In this document: positions 1 to 4,978 of the stretch, piece after piece
Layout: each line of letters begins with the position of its first letter
Numbering within the stretch: position 1 is the first letter of the stretch
From: Acidobacteriota bacterium
GTDB lineage: Bacteria; Acidobacteriota; Blastocatellia; Pyrinomonadales; Pyrinomonadaceae
Assembly (NCBI GenBank): GCA_019247865.1
Contig: JAFBAJ010000655.1
Span: forward strand, 1 to 5,048
Direction: 5' to 3'
Length of the DNA: 5,048 nucleotides
Translations under genes and position numbers: made by a program
The notes under the pieces: model-generated
The model's database searches: none
What the model saw: only the letters and a program-made list of their open reading frames with translations
What the model was told of the DNA's origin: nothing

Positions 1-865
1 CTTCCGTCAAGCGAACGTGCTCCGGGCGAATGCCGAGCGTGAGCTGTGTGTGCCCGTTGAGTCTTTCGAGCTGAGCGGGAGAGAGCGTGTGCGTGAAGTC
101 TTCGCTGACGAAGGCTCTGCCTGATTCGTCCAGACGGCCTTCGATGAAATTCATGCCGGGGCTGCCGACGAACTCCGCGACGAAGCGGTTGGCCGGGCGT
201 TGGTAGATGTCGAGGGGCGTTGCGAATTGCTGCAAGCGTCCGGCGCGCATGACCGCGACGCGATGCGCGAGCGTCATCGCTTCGGCCTGATCGTGCGTCA
301 CGTAGACGGTCGTCGTCCCCAGCTCGTGTTGCAAACGCTTGAGCTCGCCGCGCATCTGCACGCGCAAACGCGCGTCCAGATTCGAGAGCGGCTCATCCAT
401 CAGATAGACGCGCGGCTCGCGCACGATGGCGCGTGCGAGCGCGACGCGCTGCCGCTCTCCGCCGGACAGATCACGCGGCCTGCGCGTCAGGAGCCCGCCG
501 ATCTCCAGCATGCGTGCGACGTTCTCGACCCGCCGCGCGATCTCGCTGCGCTGCATCCTGCGCACGCGCAAAGGGTACGCGATGTTCTCTGCGACGGTCA
601 TGTGCGGGTAGAGCGCGTAGGATTGAAAGACCATCGCCACATCACGCCGCTGCGCCGGAAGCGAGTTGACACGCTCCGAGCCGATGTAGATGTCGCCGCC
701 CGACGCCTCCTCCAGCCCCGCCAGCATCCTGAGCGTCGTCGTCTTGCCGCAACCCGAAGGCCCCAGCAGCACCACGAACTCGCCCTCCGCGGTCTCCAGG
801 CTCAGCTCATCCACGACGATGCTTGAGCCGAATTTTTTTGTGACCTTGTCGAATCTGACGTTCAT
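1..865 (-). CDS. CUT1-family carbohydrate ABC transporter ATPase (MalK/UgpC/MsmK type), C-terminus beyond window
   Basis: This is the cytoplasmic ATPase that powers the sugar importer encoded upstream. The 288 visible residues carry every nucleotide-binding motif in order: Walker A GPSGCGKT at 35-42, the Q-loop in VFQSYALYPHMT at 79-90, signature LSGGERQR at 133-140, Walker B VYLMDEP at 153-159, D-loop SNLDAR at 161-166 and switch histidine H191 in YVTHDQAEAM. Residues 217-240 (PLDIYQRPANRFVAEFVGSP...MNF) and IRPEHVRL at 279-286 are typical of the MalK/UgpC group with its C-terminal OB/TOBE regulatory region. Family members are about 350-370 residues, so roughly 70-80 residues lie off the left edge. 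The start is ATG at 865; an in-frame TGA lies two codons upstream, so no earlier start exists. No good Shine-Dalgarno is visible: the hairpin at 874-959 ends 8 nt before the ATG. Family assignment is firm; the substrate is unknown. Confidence 0.96.
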   Translation of the reverse strand, partial: MNVRFDKVTKKFGSSIVVDELSLETAEGEFVVLLGPSGCGKTTTLRMLAGLEEASGGDIYIGSERVNSLPAQRRDVAMVFQSYALYPHMTVAENIAYPLRVRRMQRSEIARRVENVARMLEIGGLLTRRPRDLSGGERQRVALARAIVREPRVYLMDEPLSNLDARLRVQMRGELKRLQHELGTTTVYVTHDQAEAMTLAHRVAVMRAGRLQQFATPLDIYQRPANRFVAEFVGSPGMNFIEGRLDESGRAFVSEDFTHTLSPAQLERLNGHTQLTLGIRPEHVRLTE

Positions 866-873
866 GCTTCAAA

Positions 874-959
874 AAGAAATCTCACGCAAAGGCGCAAAGA
901 CGCAAAGGAAGACATTAAAGCTTTTCTTTGCGTCTTTGCGCCTTTGCGTGAGATTTCTT
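874..959. repeat. Long inverted repeat built of CGCAAAGR octamers (34-bp perfect arms)
   Basis: Arms 874-907 and 926-959 are perfect reverse complements (34 of 34 bases) around an 18-nt spacer that itself contains AAAGCTTT. Each arm holds three tandem 8-bp units (CGCAAAGG, CGCAAAGA, CGCAAAGG at 885-908 on the left). The element fills nearly the whole gap between the second permease, whose stop codon is 2 bp away, and the ATPase start. In the operon transcript it forms a very stable hairpin followed by a run of U with one C (TTTCTTTTT), so it could act as an intrinsic terminator, attenuator or RNA-stability element. It has no coding capacity. A mobile or spreading non-coding repeat is an inference. 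Confidence 0.93.
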
Positions 960-961
960 CT

Positions 962-1795
962 TCACCCCTTCACAGCTCCCAAAGATAAACCTCTCACCAG
1001 ATATCTCTGCACAGCTAATGCGAAGATGAGGATCGGCAGCATCGCCACGACGCCCGCCGCGCTCATCACGCCCCACTTGATCTCGTACTGCGTCACGCGC
1101 CCGGCGATGCCGACCGGCAGCGTCATCGCCGCGTCCGTCTGCGTCAGGACGAGCGCGAACAGAAACTCGTTCCACGAGATGATGAGACAGAAGACGGCCG
1201 TCGCCGCCAGTCCCGGCGCGACCAGCGGCAGCACCACTCGCCGCAACGCTCCCAGACGCGAATCGCCGTCCACACGCGCCGCCTCTTCCAGCTCGCGCGG
1301 CACTTCCAGAAAAAAACCGCGCATCATCCACACCACGAACGGCAGGTTGAAGGCCGTGTAGACGATAATCAAAGAGAGCTTCGTGTTCAGCAGCCGCACG
1401 TCGCGCATCAACAGAAAGAGCGGCACGGCTGTCACTATCGGCGGGAACATACGCGTCGAGAGAATCCACAAAGCGAGCCGCGCATCCAGCTTGCGCGGCA
1501 AACGAAAACGCGCGAGCGCGTACGCCGCCAGCGTGCCCAAGAGCAGCGCACACGCGGTCGAGAGGACTGCGACCGTCGCGCTCGTGATGAGATATTGTCC
1601 GAACGAGCGCGCGAGAAACGCGTCCGCGTAATGCGCCAGCGTCGGCTTGAAAACGAACCAGCGCGGCGGCACTGCGAACTGATCCACCTCGCTCTTGAGC
1701 GAGATCGTCACCAGCCAGTAGACCGGAGCCAGCGCCGCCAGACAAGCGAGCGCGACGAACGCCTGCTTCCAGAGCTGAGCTTTTATCAATCTCAT
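962..1795 (-). CDS. CUT1-family carbohydrate ABC transporter permease, MalG/UgpE-like
   Basis: This 277-residue inner-membrane protein is one half of the translocation channel; it should pair with the MalF-like permease encoded just upstream. About six hydrophobic segments are visible, near residues 12-32, 71-93, 106-130, 140-160, 197-217 and 240-262. The cytoplasmic EAA loop that docks on the ATPase reads EAARVDG (171-177) followed nine residues on by VVLP (187-190), matching EAA-X3-G-X9-I-X-LP. WNEFLFALVLT (208-218) and LPVGIA (226-231) are typical of the MalG branch. Length is normal for the family. The start is ATG at 1795, overlapping the TGA of the previous gene (ATGA), with AGGAGG four bases upstream. 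The frame stays open far upstream inside the other permease, but that extension does not look like protein and is not part of the gene. Confidence 0.96.
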   Translation of the reverse strand: MRLIKAQLWKQAFVALACLAALAPVYWLVTISLKSEVDQFAVPPRWFVFKPTLAHYADAFLARSFGQYLITSATVAVLSTACALLLGTLAAYALARFRLPRKLDARLALWILSTRMFPPIVTAVPLFLLMRDVRLLNTKLSLIIVYTAFNLPFVVWMMRGFFLEVPRELEEAARVDGDSRLGALRRVVLPLVAPGLAATAVFCLIISWNEFLFALVLTQTDAAMTLPVGIAGRVTQYEIKWGVMSAAGVVAMLPILIFALAVQRYLVRGLSLGAVKG

Positions 1796-2664
1796 CGCGC
1801 CTCCTGTCTCTGGAGCAGGCGTATGTAGAGCAGGCTGATGATGTTGGTCAGGACGAGGAGGACGAAGGACATTGCCGCCGCGTAACCGAAATCGAAGAAG
1901 CGAAACGCCGTGCGATAGATGTAGAGGCTGATGGTCTCGGTCGCGAAGCCGGGGCCGCCCTCCGTCAGGATAAAGACCTGATCGAAGACGCGCAGCAAGT
2001 CCATCGTCCGCAGCAGCAGCGCGATGAGGATGGCAGGCTTTAAAAGCGGCAGCGTGATGTGCCGGAAAGTCTGCCAGCGGCTTGAGCCGTCGATCAGCGC
2101 GGCCTCGTAAGGCTCCTGCGGGATGGCCTGCAAACCCGCGAGCAGCACCAGGAACATGAACGGCGTCCACTGCCAGATGTCCACGCAGATGACGCTCGCC
2201 AACGCGAGTCGTGGGCTCGCAGTCCACGTCAGCGCCGTCGTGTCCAGCCCGGCTCCTTTGAGCGTCCCGTTGATCGCGCCGAAGTTCGGATTAAGCATCA
2301 ATCGCCACACGACTCCGACCACGACCGGCGGCAACATCATCGGCGCCAGCAGCAGCGCGCGAAAAATGTTTCTCCCGCGCAAGGCTTCGTTCAGCAGCAG
2401 CGCGAGCGAGAGTCCGAGCAGGAACTCAAAGGTCAGAGCGCACACCGCATACACCAGCGTGTGCCCGAGCGCGGCCAGAAAAAATCGGTCCGCGAAGAGC
2501 CTTGAAAAATTACCCGGCGACCATCCGGCGTGCGCGCCCGTCTGAAAGCTGACCCTGATCGAATAGATGAGCGGATAGATGGAGAGCGCGAGGAGCACCG
2601 CGACCGTCGGCGCGAGCAGCAGGTACGGCAGGGCTCGTTCGTGTCTGAAAAAATTAATAGTCAA
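1792..2664 (-). CDS. CUT1-family carbohydrate ABC transporter permease, MalF/UgpA-like (TTG start)
   Basis: This 290-residue inner-membrane protein is the second channel subunit of the importer. Hydrophobic segments lie near 12-35, 65-92, 101-124, 152-180, 208-232 and 258-282. The EAA loop is EAALIDG (187-193) followed nine residues later by ITLP (203-206), an exact match to EAA-X3-G-X9-I-X-LP. FILTEGGPGFATETISLYIY (231-250) is the hallmark stretch of the MalF/UgpA branch. The N-terminus (FRHERALPYLLLAPT) aligns with the usual start of short six-helix members, so the start is taken as TTG at 2664; no ATG or GTG is available nearby and the ribosome binding site is weak. The upstream gene ends in the same reading frame only five codons earlier. 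Its end overlaps the next permease by four bases. Confidence 0.95.
   Translation of the reverse strand: MTINFFRHERALPYLLLAPTVAVLLALSIYPLIYSIRVSFQTGAHAGWSPGNFSRLFADRFFLAALGHTLVYAVCALTFEFLLGLSLALLLNEALRGRNIFRALLLAPMMLPPVVVGVVWRLMLNPNFGAINGTLKGAGLDTTALTWTASPRLALASVICVDIWQWTPFMFLVLLAGLQAIPQEPYEAALIDGSSRWQTFRHITLPLLKPAILIALLLRTMDLLRVFDQVFILTEGGPGFATETISLYIYRTAFRFFDFGYAAAMSFVLLVLTNIISLLYIRLLQRQEAR
1800..1805 (-). promoter_or_regulatory. Ribosome binding site of the MalG-like permease
   Basis: A perfect AGGAGG lies inside the last codons of the MalF-like permease, four bases before the ATG at 1795. Together with the ATGA overlap it fixes the start of the second permease and implies translational coupling of the two channel subunits, as expected for a 1:1 heterodimer. 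It is the strongest Shine-Dalgarno in the operon. Confidence 0.85.
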
Positions 2665-2679
2665 GCGGCCGTCTCTGAC

Positions 2680-3075
2680 TCACGCGCCGTAGATCAGCAC
2701 GTAGAGTTTCCAGAAATATCTCATCAGAAACCTCGGGACATGTTCATCATCATGTGCCAGGAGCTTAAACATCTCATATTTATCGAGGAACAGCTTCAAT
2801 ATCAACATCAACATCAACGTGCCGAGGGCACAGGCGATGATGATACTGAGCGCACCGGCCAGAAGAAATAAGATACCCAGCATTAAGAAAGCAGCGGTGT
2901 GCTGATTGGCCGGCCCGCTCGGAGTTAAGGGTTCAAAGAGATACGGCACCAACAGGTCGAGCATGAGCAGCTTGATCCCAAGCGCCCCTGCGAGCAGAAT
3001 CATCAGCAGGGCTGACGTGTTCGCCAGCCGGTCTTTCCATAAAGTTCCGGTGATCGTTCCCTTTTTGTATCTCAT
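2680..3075 (-). CDS. Small membrane protein of unknown function inside the ABC importer operon
   Basis: I do not recognise this 131-residue protein. It has a basic N-terminus (MRYKKG), a hydrophobic stretch at about 21-47 (SALLMILLAG...VPYLF), a polar Pro/Gly-rich linker (FEPLTPSGPANQHT, 47-60), a long hydrophobic stretch at 61-97 that could hold one long or two short helices, then an acidic and charged segment (DKYEMFKLLAHDDEHVPR, 98-115) and an aromatic tail (RYFWKLYVLIYGA). A short Leu-Met run is encoded by a threefold repeat of a 6-bp unit. The ATG overlaps the stop codon of the binding protein (ATGA), so it is probably translated with it. It appears less GC-rich than the flanking transporter genes. 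It is not a channel subunit: no EAA loop is present. A transporter accessory subunit, or a displaced N-terminal extension of the following permease, are both inferences. Confidence 0.82.
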   Translation of the reverse strand: MRYKKGTITGTLWKDRLANTSALLMILLAGALGIKLLMLDLLVPYLFEPLTPSGPANQHTAAFLMLGILFLLAGALSIIIACALGTLMLMLILKLFLDKYEMFKLLAHDDEHVPRFLMRYFWKLYVLIYGA

Positions 3076-4367
3076 TTTCCGCGCTCTAAGATCTTCGCGA
3101 TCTCGGCGTTGGCCTGGTTCATCGCGTCTTCGGCGGAGAGCTCGCCGCTGTTGGCTTTGGAGAGGAAGATGCCGAAGGCGTTCTCAATCTCGTTCCACAT
3201 CGGCGTGCGCGGGCGCGGGCGCGAGTTCTCCAGCGAGCGCAGTTGTTGCGGGTAGGCCGGAAACTTGGCGACCATTTCCGGGTCGTTGAAGATGGACTTG
3301 CGCGTCGGCGGATTGCCGCGCAGGGCCGAAGCCTTCATCTGCTCGCGGCTCGTCGCCCAGACCAGAAAATCGAAGGCCGCGTCGGCGTTTCGCGCATCAC
3401 GCGGGATGGCGATGAGCCAGTTGCCGATCTCCGCGCGGCCCGGATTCTTTGCGCCGGGCATGACCGTGAATCCCATCTGCCCGATGACCTTCGATTTCGC
3501 GGGGTCGCTGAAGGAGCTGATCCACGCGGGCCAGTTGATGGACATCGCGGCCGTCCCCTGCAGGAGATGCGCAGAGACCTCGTCCGCGTTGAAGCTGGCG
3601 TAGCCGGGCGGCGAATATTTTCCCAGCTCCAGCATGAACCTGAGCGCGTTGATGCCTTCCGCGCTGTTGACCGTGGGTTTTCCCTGCGGGTCAAACATCT
3701 CCGCGCCGAACGCCCAGAAGATCGGCATAAAGTCCGCCACCGCCGCGTTGCCCTGCGCCGCACGCATGACGTAGCCGTACATCTTGCCGCCGCCCGGCGC
3801 GCTCTGCGCGTCCTGCTCGTTAAAGAGCTTCGCCGCCGCCAGGACTTCGTCCCATGTTGCGGGCTCTTTCAGATTGTGTTTCTGGAACACGTCCTTGCGA
3901 TAGAAGAAGAGCTGCGAGTTGCCGACATACGGCAGCGCGTAGAGCGCGCCGGTCTGGTACGGGTGATGACCGAGCGCGAGCGAGTTGGCGACGAAATCAT
4001 CGTCGGGGCCGCTTTGCCCGCGCTTCTCGTAAAAGGGCTTGAGGTCGGAGAGAAATTCCGAGGTCGCGAAGCGCGGGAACCACGGGTCGTCGAGCATGAC
4101 CAGATCGTATGCTCCGGTCCGCGCGTTCAGATCAACCAGCTCCTTCTCAAACAGATTGGCGTACGGAAACTCGGCGATGTTGATGTGCACGCCCGTCTGC
4201 GCTTCGTAATCGCGCGCGGCCTGCTTCAAAGCATCGCCCTCGACGCCGGAGTTGACCGCGAGCGTGAGCTGCTTCGAGCTTCCCTTTTGACCGCAGCCCG
4301 CAAAGTTGAGCAGCGTCAACGTAAGAATCAGAACGATAGATAACGGATAAGCTTTTCTCGTTGGCAT
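3072..4367 (-). CDS. Family 1 extracellular sugar-binding lipoprotein of the ABC importer
   Basis: This 431-residue protein captures the substrate outside the inner membrane and delivers it to the permeases. From the chosen ATG at 4367 the N-terminus is a classic lipoprotein signal: basic MPTRK, hydrophobic core 8-20, lipobox FAGC with Cys25, then a polar linker GQKGSSK. The mature part begins LTLAVNSGVEGDAL (34-47) and contains family 1 binding-protein landmarks: YDLVMLDDPWFPRF (87-100), LPYVGNSQLFFYRKDVF (145-161), TWDEVLAAAKLF (171-182), MSINWPAWISSF (275-286), IGNWLIAIP (314-322), FDFLVWATSREQM (332-344), GNPPTRKSIF (351-360) and RPRPRTPMWNEI (383-394). The frame is open to an ATG at 4436, but the extra 23 residues would put a Pro- and charge-rich segment before the signal peptide, so that start is rejected. 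The stop overlaps the small membrane gene. Aromatic residues suggest a saccharide ligand, but it cannot be named. Confidence 0.95.
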   Translation of the reverse strand: MPTRKAYPLSIVLILTLTLLNFAGCGQKGSSKQLTLAVNSGVEGDALKQAARDYEAQTGVHINIAEFPYANLFEKELVDLNARTGAYDLVMLDDPWFPRFATSEFLSDLKPFYEKRGQSGPDDDFVANSLALGHHPYQTGALYALPYVGNSQLFFYRKDVFQKHNLKEPATWDEVLAAAKLFNEQDAQSAPGGGKMYGYVMRAAQGNAAVADFMPIFWAFGAEMFDPQGKPTVNSAEGINALRFMLELGKYSPPGYASFNADEVSAHLLQGTAAMSINWPAWISSFSDPAKSKVIGQMGFTVMPGAKNPGRAEIGNWLIAIPRDARNADAAFDFLVWATSREQMKASALRGNPPTRKSIFNDPEMVAKFPAYPQQLRSLENSRPRPRTPMWNEIENAFGIFLSKANSGELSAEDAMNQANAEIAKILERGK

Positions 4368-4445
4368 GTGGGAACCCGTGCGCGCTTTGGCTGGTCGAAC
4401 GGGAGGTATAGTAAACCGGAAGGCCGTGATTTTCATACTAAGAAT
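4368..4445 (-). promoter_or_regulatory. Leader region of the ABC importer operon (promoter not resolved)
   Basis: This short stretch separates the thioredoxin-side hairpin from the binding-protein start and is the natural place for the importer promoter. A/T-rich hexamers on the minus strand (TACTAT at 4413-4408, overlapping TATACC at 4410-4405) could be a -10 element, but I find no convincing -35 at 16-18 bp. No strong Shine-Dalgarno precedes the ATG at 4367. No operator palindrome stands out. Confidence 0.3.
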
Positions 4446-4515
4446 TTAGCCACAGAGACACAGAGACACGGAGCTTTATTTTCAAAACTCCGTGTCTCCG
4501 TGTCTCTGTGGCTAA
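4446..4515. repeat. Long inverted repeat built of CACAGAGA octamers (28-bp arms)
   Basis: Arms 4446-4473 and 4488-4515 are reverse complements with one exception (A4462 opposite C4499) and enclose a 14-nt loop. The left arm contains tandem 8-bp units CACAGAGA, CACAGAGA, CACGGAG at 4451-4473. The element starts 13 bp after the thioredoxin stop codon, so in that transcript it forms a long 3' hairpin, where the exceptional pair becomes G-U. No strong U tract follows, so it may work as an mRNA end stabiliser or Rho-assisted stop more than as a classical terminator. It has the same design as the element at 874-959 but a different octamer. Confidence 0.93.
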
Positions 4516-4528
4516 TTATTGTCCGGCT

Positions 4529-4870
4529 TTAAGCGGCGGCGGCGCTCGCGTGCTTGTCGATCAGGCGCTGGATGGTCTCTTTGCTGGCCGCGCCGACGAG
4601 GCGCTCCTCTTCCTTGCCGCCTTTGAAGAGGATGAGGGTCGGGATGCCGCGGATGCCGTAGCGTTGCGGGACGCTGGAATTGCTGTCCATGTCCATCTTG
4701 CCGACGCGCACCTGTCCGGCGTACTGCTCGGCGAGGGCCGCGACCGTCGGCTCAATAAGGCGACACGGCGGACACCACTCGGCTCCGAAATCCACCAGCA
4801 CGGGCTGCTCGGACTGCAACACGTCCTGCTCAAAAGTGCTGTCCTGTAACTCGATCACATGTTCGCTCAT
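4529..4870 (-). CDS. trxA: Thioredoxin with variant WCPPC active site
   Basis: This 113-residue cytoplasmic thiol-disulfide oxidoreductase has the size and layout of a single-domain thioredoxin: VLVDFGAEWCPPC at 24-36, buried Asp27, redox cysteines Cys33 and Cys36, the charged VGKMDMDSN strand at 57-64, YGIRGIPTLILFKGG at 71-85 with cis-Pro77, and VGAASKETI at 92-100. Two departures from the usual FWAEWCGPC are visible: the first Trp is Gly29 and the CGPC Gly is Pro34. The tail ends in an Ala-rich stretch (ASAAAA). The start is ATG at 4870, preceded by AGGAG at 4886-4882 with an 11-base gap. The frame continues upstream to 4933, but those 21 codons lie over the promoter and do not resemble thioredoxin. 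A transcriptional stop may come from the hairpin just downstream. There is no evident functional link with the importer beyond shared orientation. Confidence 0.95.
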   Translation of the reverse strand: MSEHVIELQDSTFEQDVLQSEQPVLVDFGAEWCPPCRLIEPTVAALAEQYAGQVRVGKMDMDSNSSVPQRYGIRGIPTLILFKGGKEEERLVGAASKETIQRLIDKHASAAAA

Positions 4871-4909
4871 CAATAATAAATCTCCTCTCGTCACTCGAAG
4901 TGCAAGGCC

Positions 4910-4938
4910 ATTATGAGCGTCTGCGGCGCGCAAGTCAG
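4910..4938 (-). promoter_or_regulatory. Putative thioredoxin promoter
   Basis: On the minus strand, CTGACT (4938-4933; four of six bases of TTGACA) is followed after exactly 17 bp by CATAAT (4915-4910; five of six bases of TATAAT). A start of transcription near 4903 would give a leader of about 33 bases containing the AGGAG. Position and spacing are what a housekeeping sigma factor would use; this is inferred from consensus matching only. Confidence 0.5.
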
Positions 4939-4954
4939 TAATCGTGATTACAGA
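4935..4954. promoter_or_regulatory. Operator-like dyad in the divergent promoter region
   Basis: GTAATC (4938-4943) and GATTAC (4946-4951) form a perfect 6-bp dyad around a 2-bp centre. TC at 4935-4936 and GA at 4953-4954 extend the symmetry after one mismatched pair, making a 20-bp imperfect palindrome. It covers the -35 of the thioredoxin promoter and the place where a -35 for the divergent gene would lie. The spacing does not match the usual Crp (TGTGA-N6-TCACA) or Fnr (TTGAT-N4-ATCAA) sites, so the cognate protein is unknown. Confidence 0.45.
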
Positions 4955-4964
4955 ACGAGCGGTG

Positions 4965-4970
4965 TATACT
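4965..4970 (+). promoter_or_regulatory. Putative -10 element of the divergent gene
   Basis: TATACT (five of six bases of TATAAT) ends eight bases before the ATG at 4979. RNA would therefore start at or next to the initiation codon. No recognisable -35 lies 16-18 bp upstream; that interval is occupied by the GTAATC/GATTAC dyad, which would suit an activator-dependent or repressed promoter. Confidence 0.45.
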
Positions 4971-4978
4971 GGCCGTCG

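Noticed and set aside
200..826. Plus-strand open frame (208 codons) antisense to the ATPase
   Set aside because: It lies exactly over the ATPase motifs on the other strand and has Arg/His/Ala-rich composition typical of shadow frames.
885..908. Octamer tandem units considered as a CRISPR or satellite array
   Set aside because: Units are 8 bp with no spacers and occur as mirror arms of a hairpin, which fits a palindromic intergenic element and not CRISPR.
690..1361. Plus-strand frame of 223 codons crossing the 874-959 inverted repeat
   Set aside because: It joins antisense of the ATPase, the repeat and antisense of the permease, with no domain signal.
915..1745. Second minus-strand frame of 276 codons overlapping the MalG-like permease
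   Set aside because: Arg/Gly/Ala-rich translation in a shifted frame; its end runs through the inverted repeat. The real permease occupies the other frame.
1796..2227. Upstream extension of the MalG-like permease frame inside the MalF-like permease
   Set aside because: The extra 144 codons do not resemble a protein family, whereas AGGAGG plus ATG at 1795 gives a normal-length permease.
2797..2820. Short tandem repeat ATCAAC x3 in the small membrane gene
   Set aside because: It simply encodes a Leu-Met-Leu-Met-Leu-Ile hydrophobic run; three copies of 6 bp would not alter the frame and are too few to call a variable repeat.
3207..3224. GCGCGGG repeat near the end of the binding-protein gene
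   Set aside because: It encodes the RPRPR stretch that belongs to a normal family 1 binding-protein motif, so no special role is needed.
3243..4343. Long plus-strand open frame (366 codons) antisense to the sugar-binding protein
   Set aside because: The translation is Arg/Val/Leu-rich low-complexity text without recognisable domains, while the opposite strand encodes an intact binding protein with all family landmarks. It is a by-product of GC-rich codon use.
4368..4436. Earlier ATG (4436) for the sugar-binding protein
   Set aside because: It would place 23 charged and Pro-containing residues before a complete lipoprotein signal peptide and has no Shine-Dalgarno.
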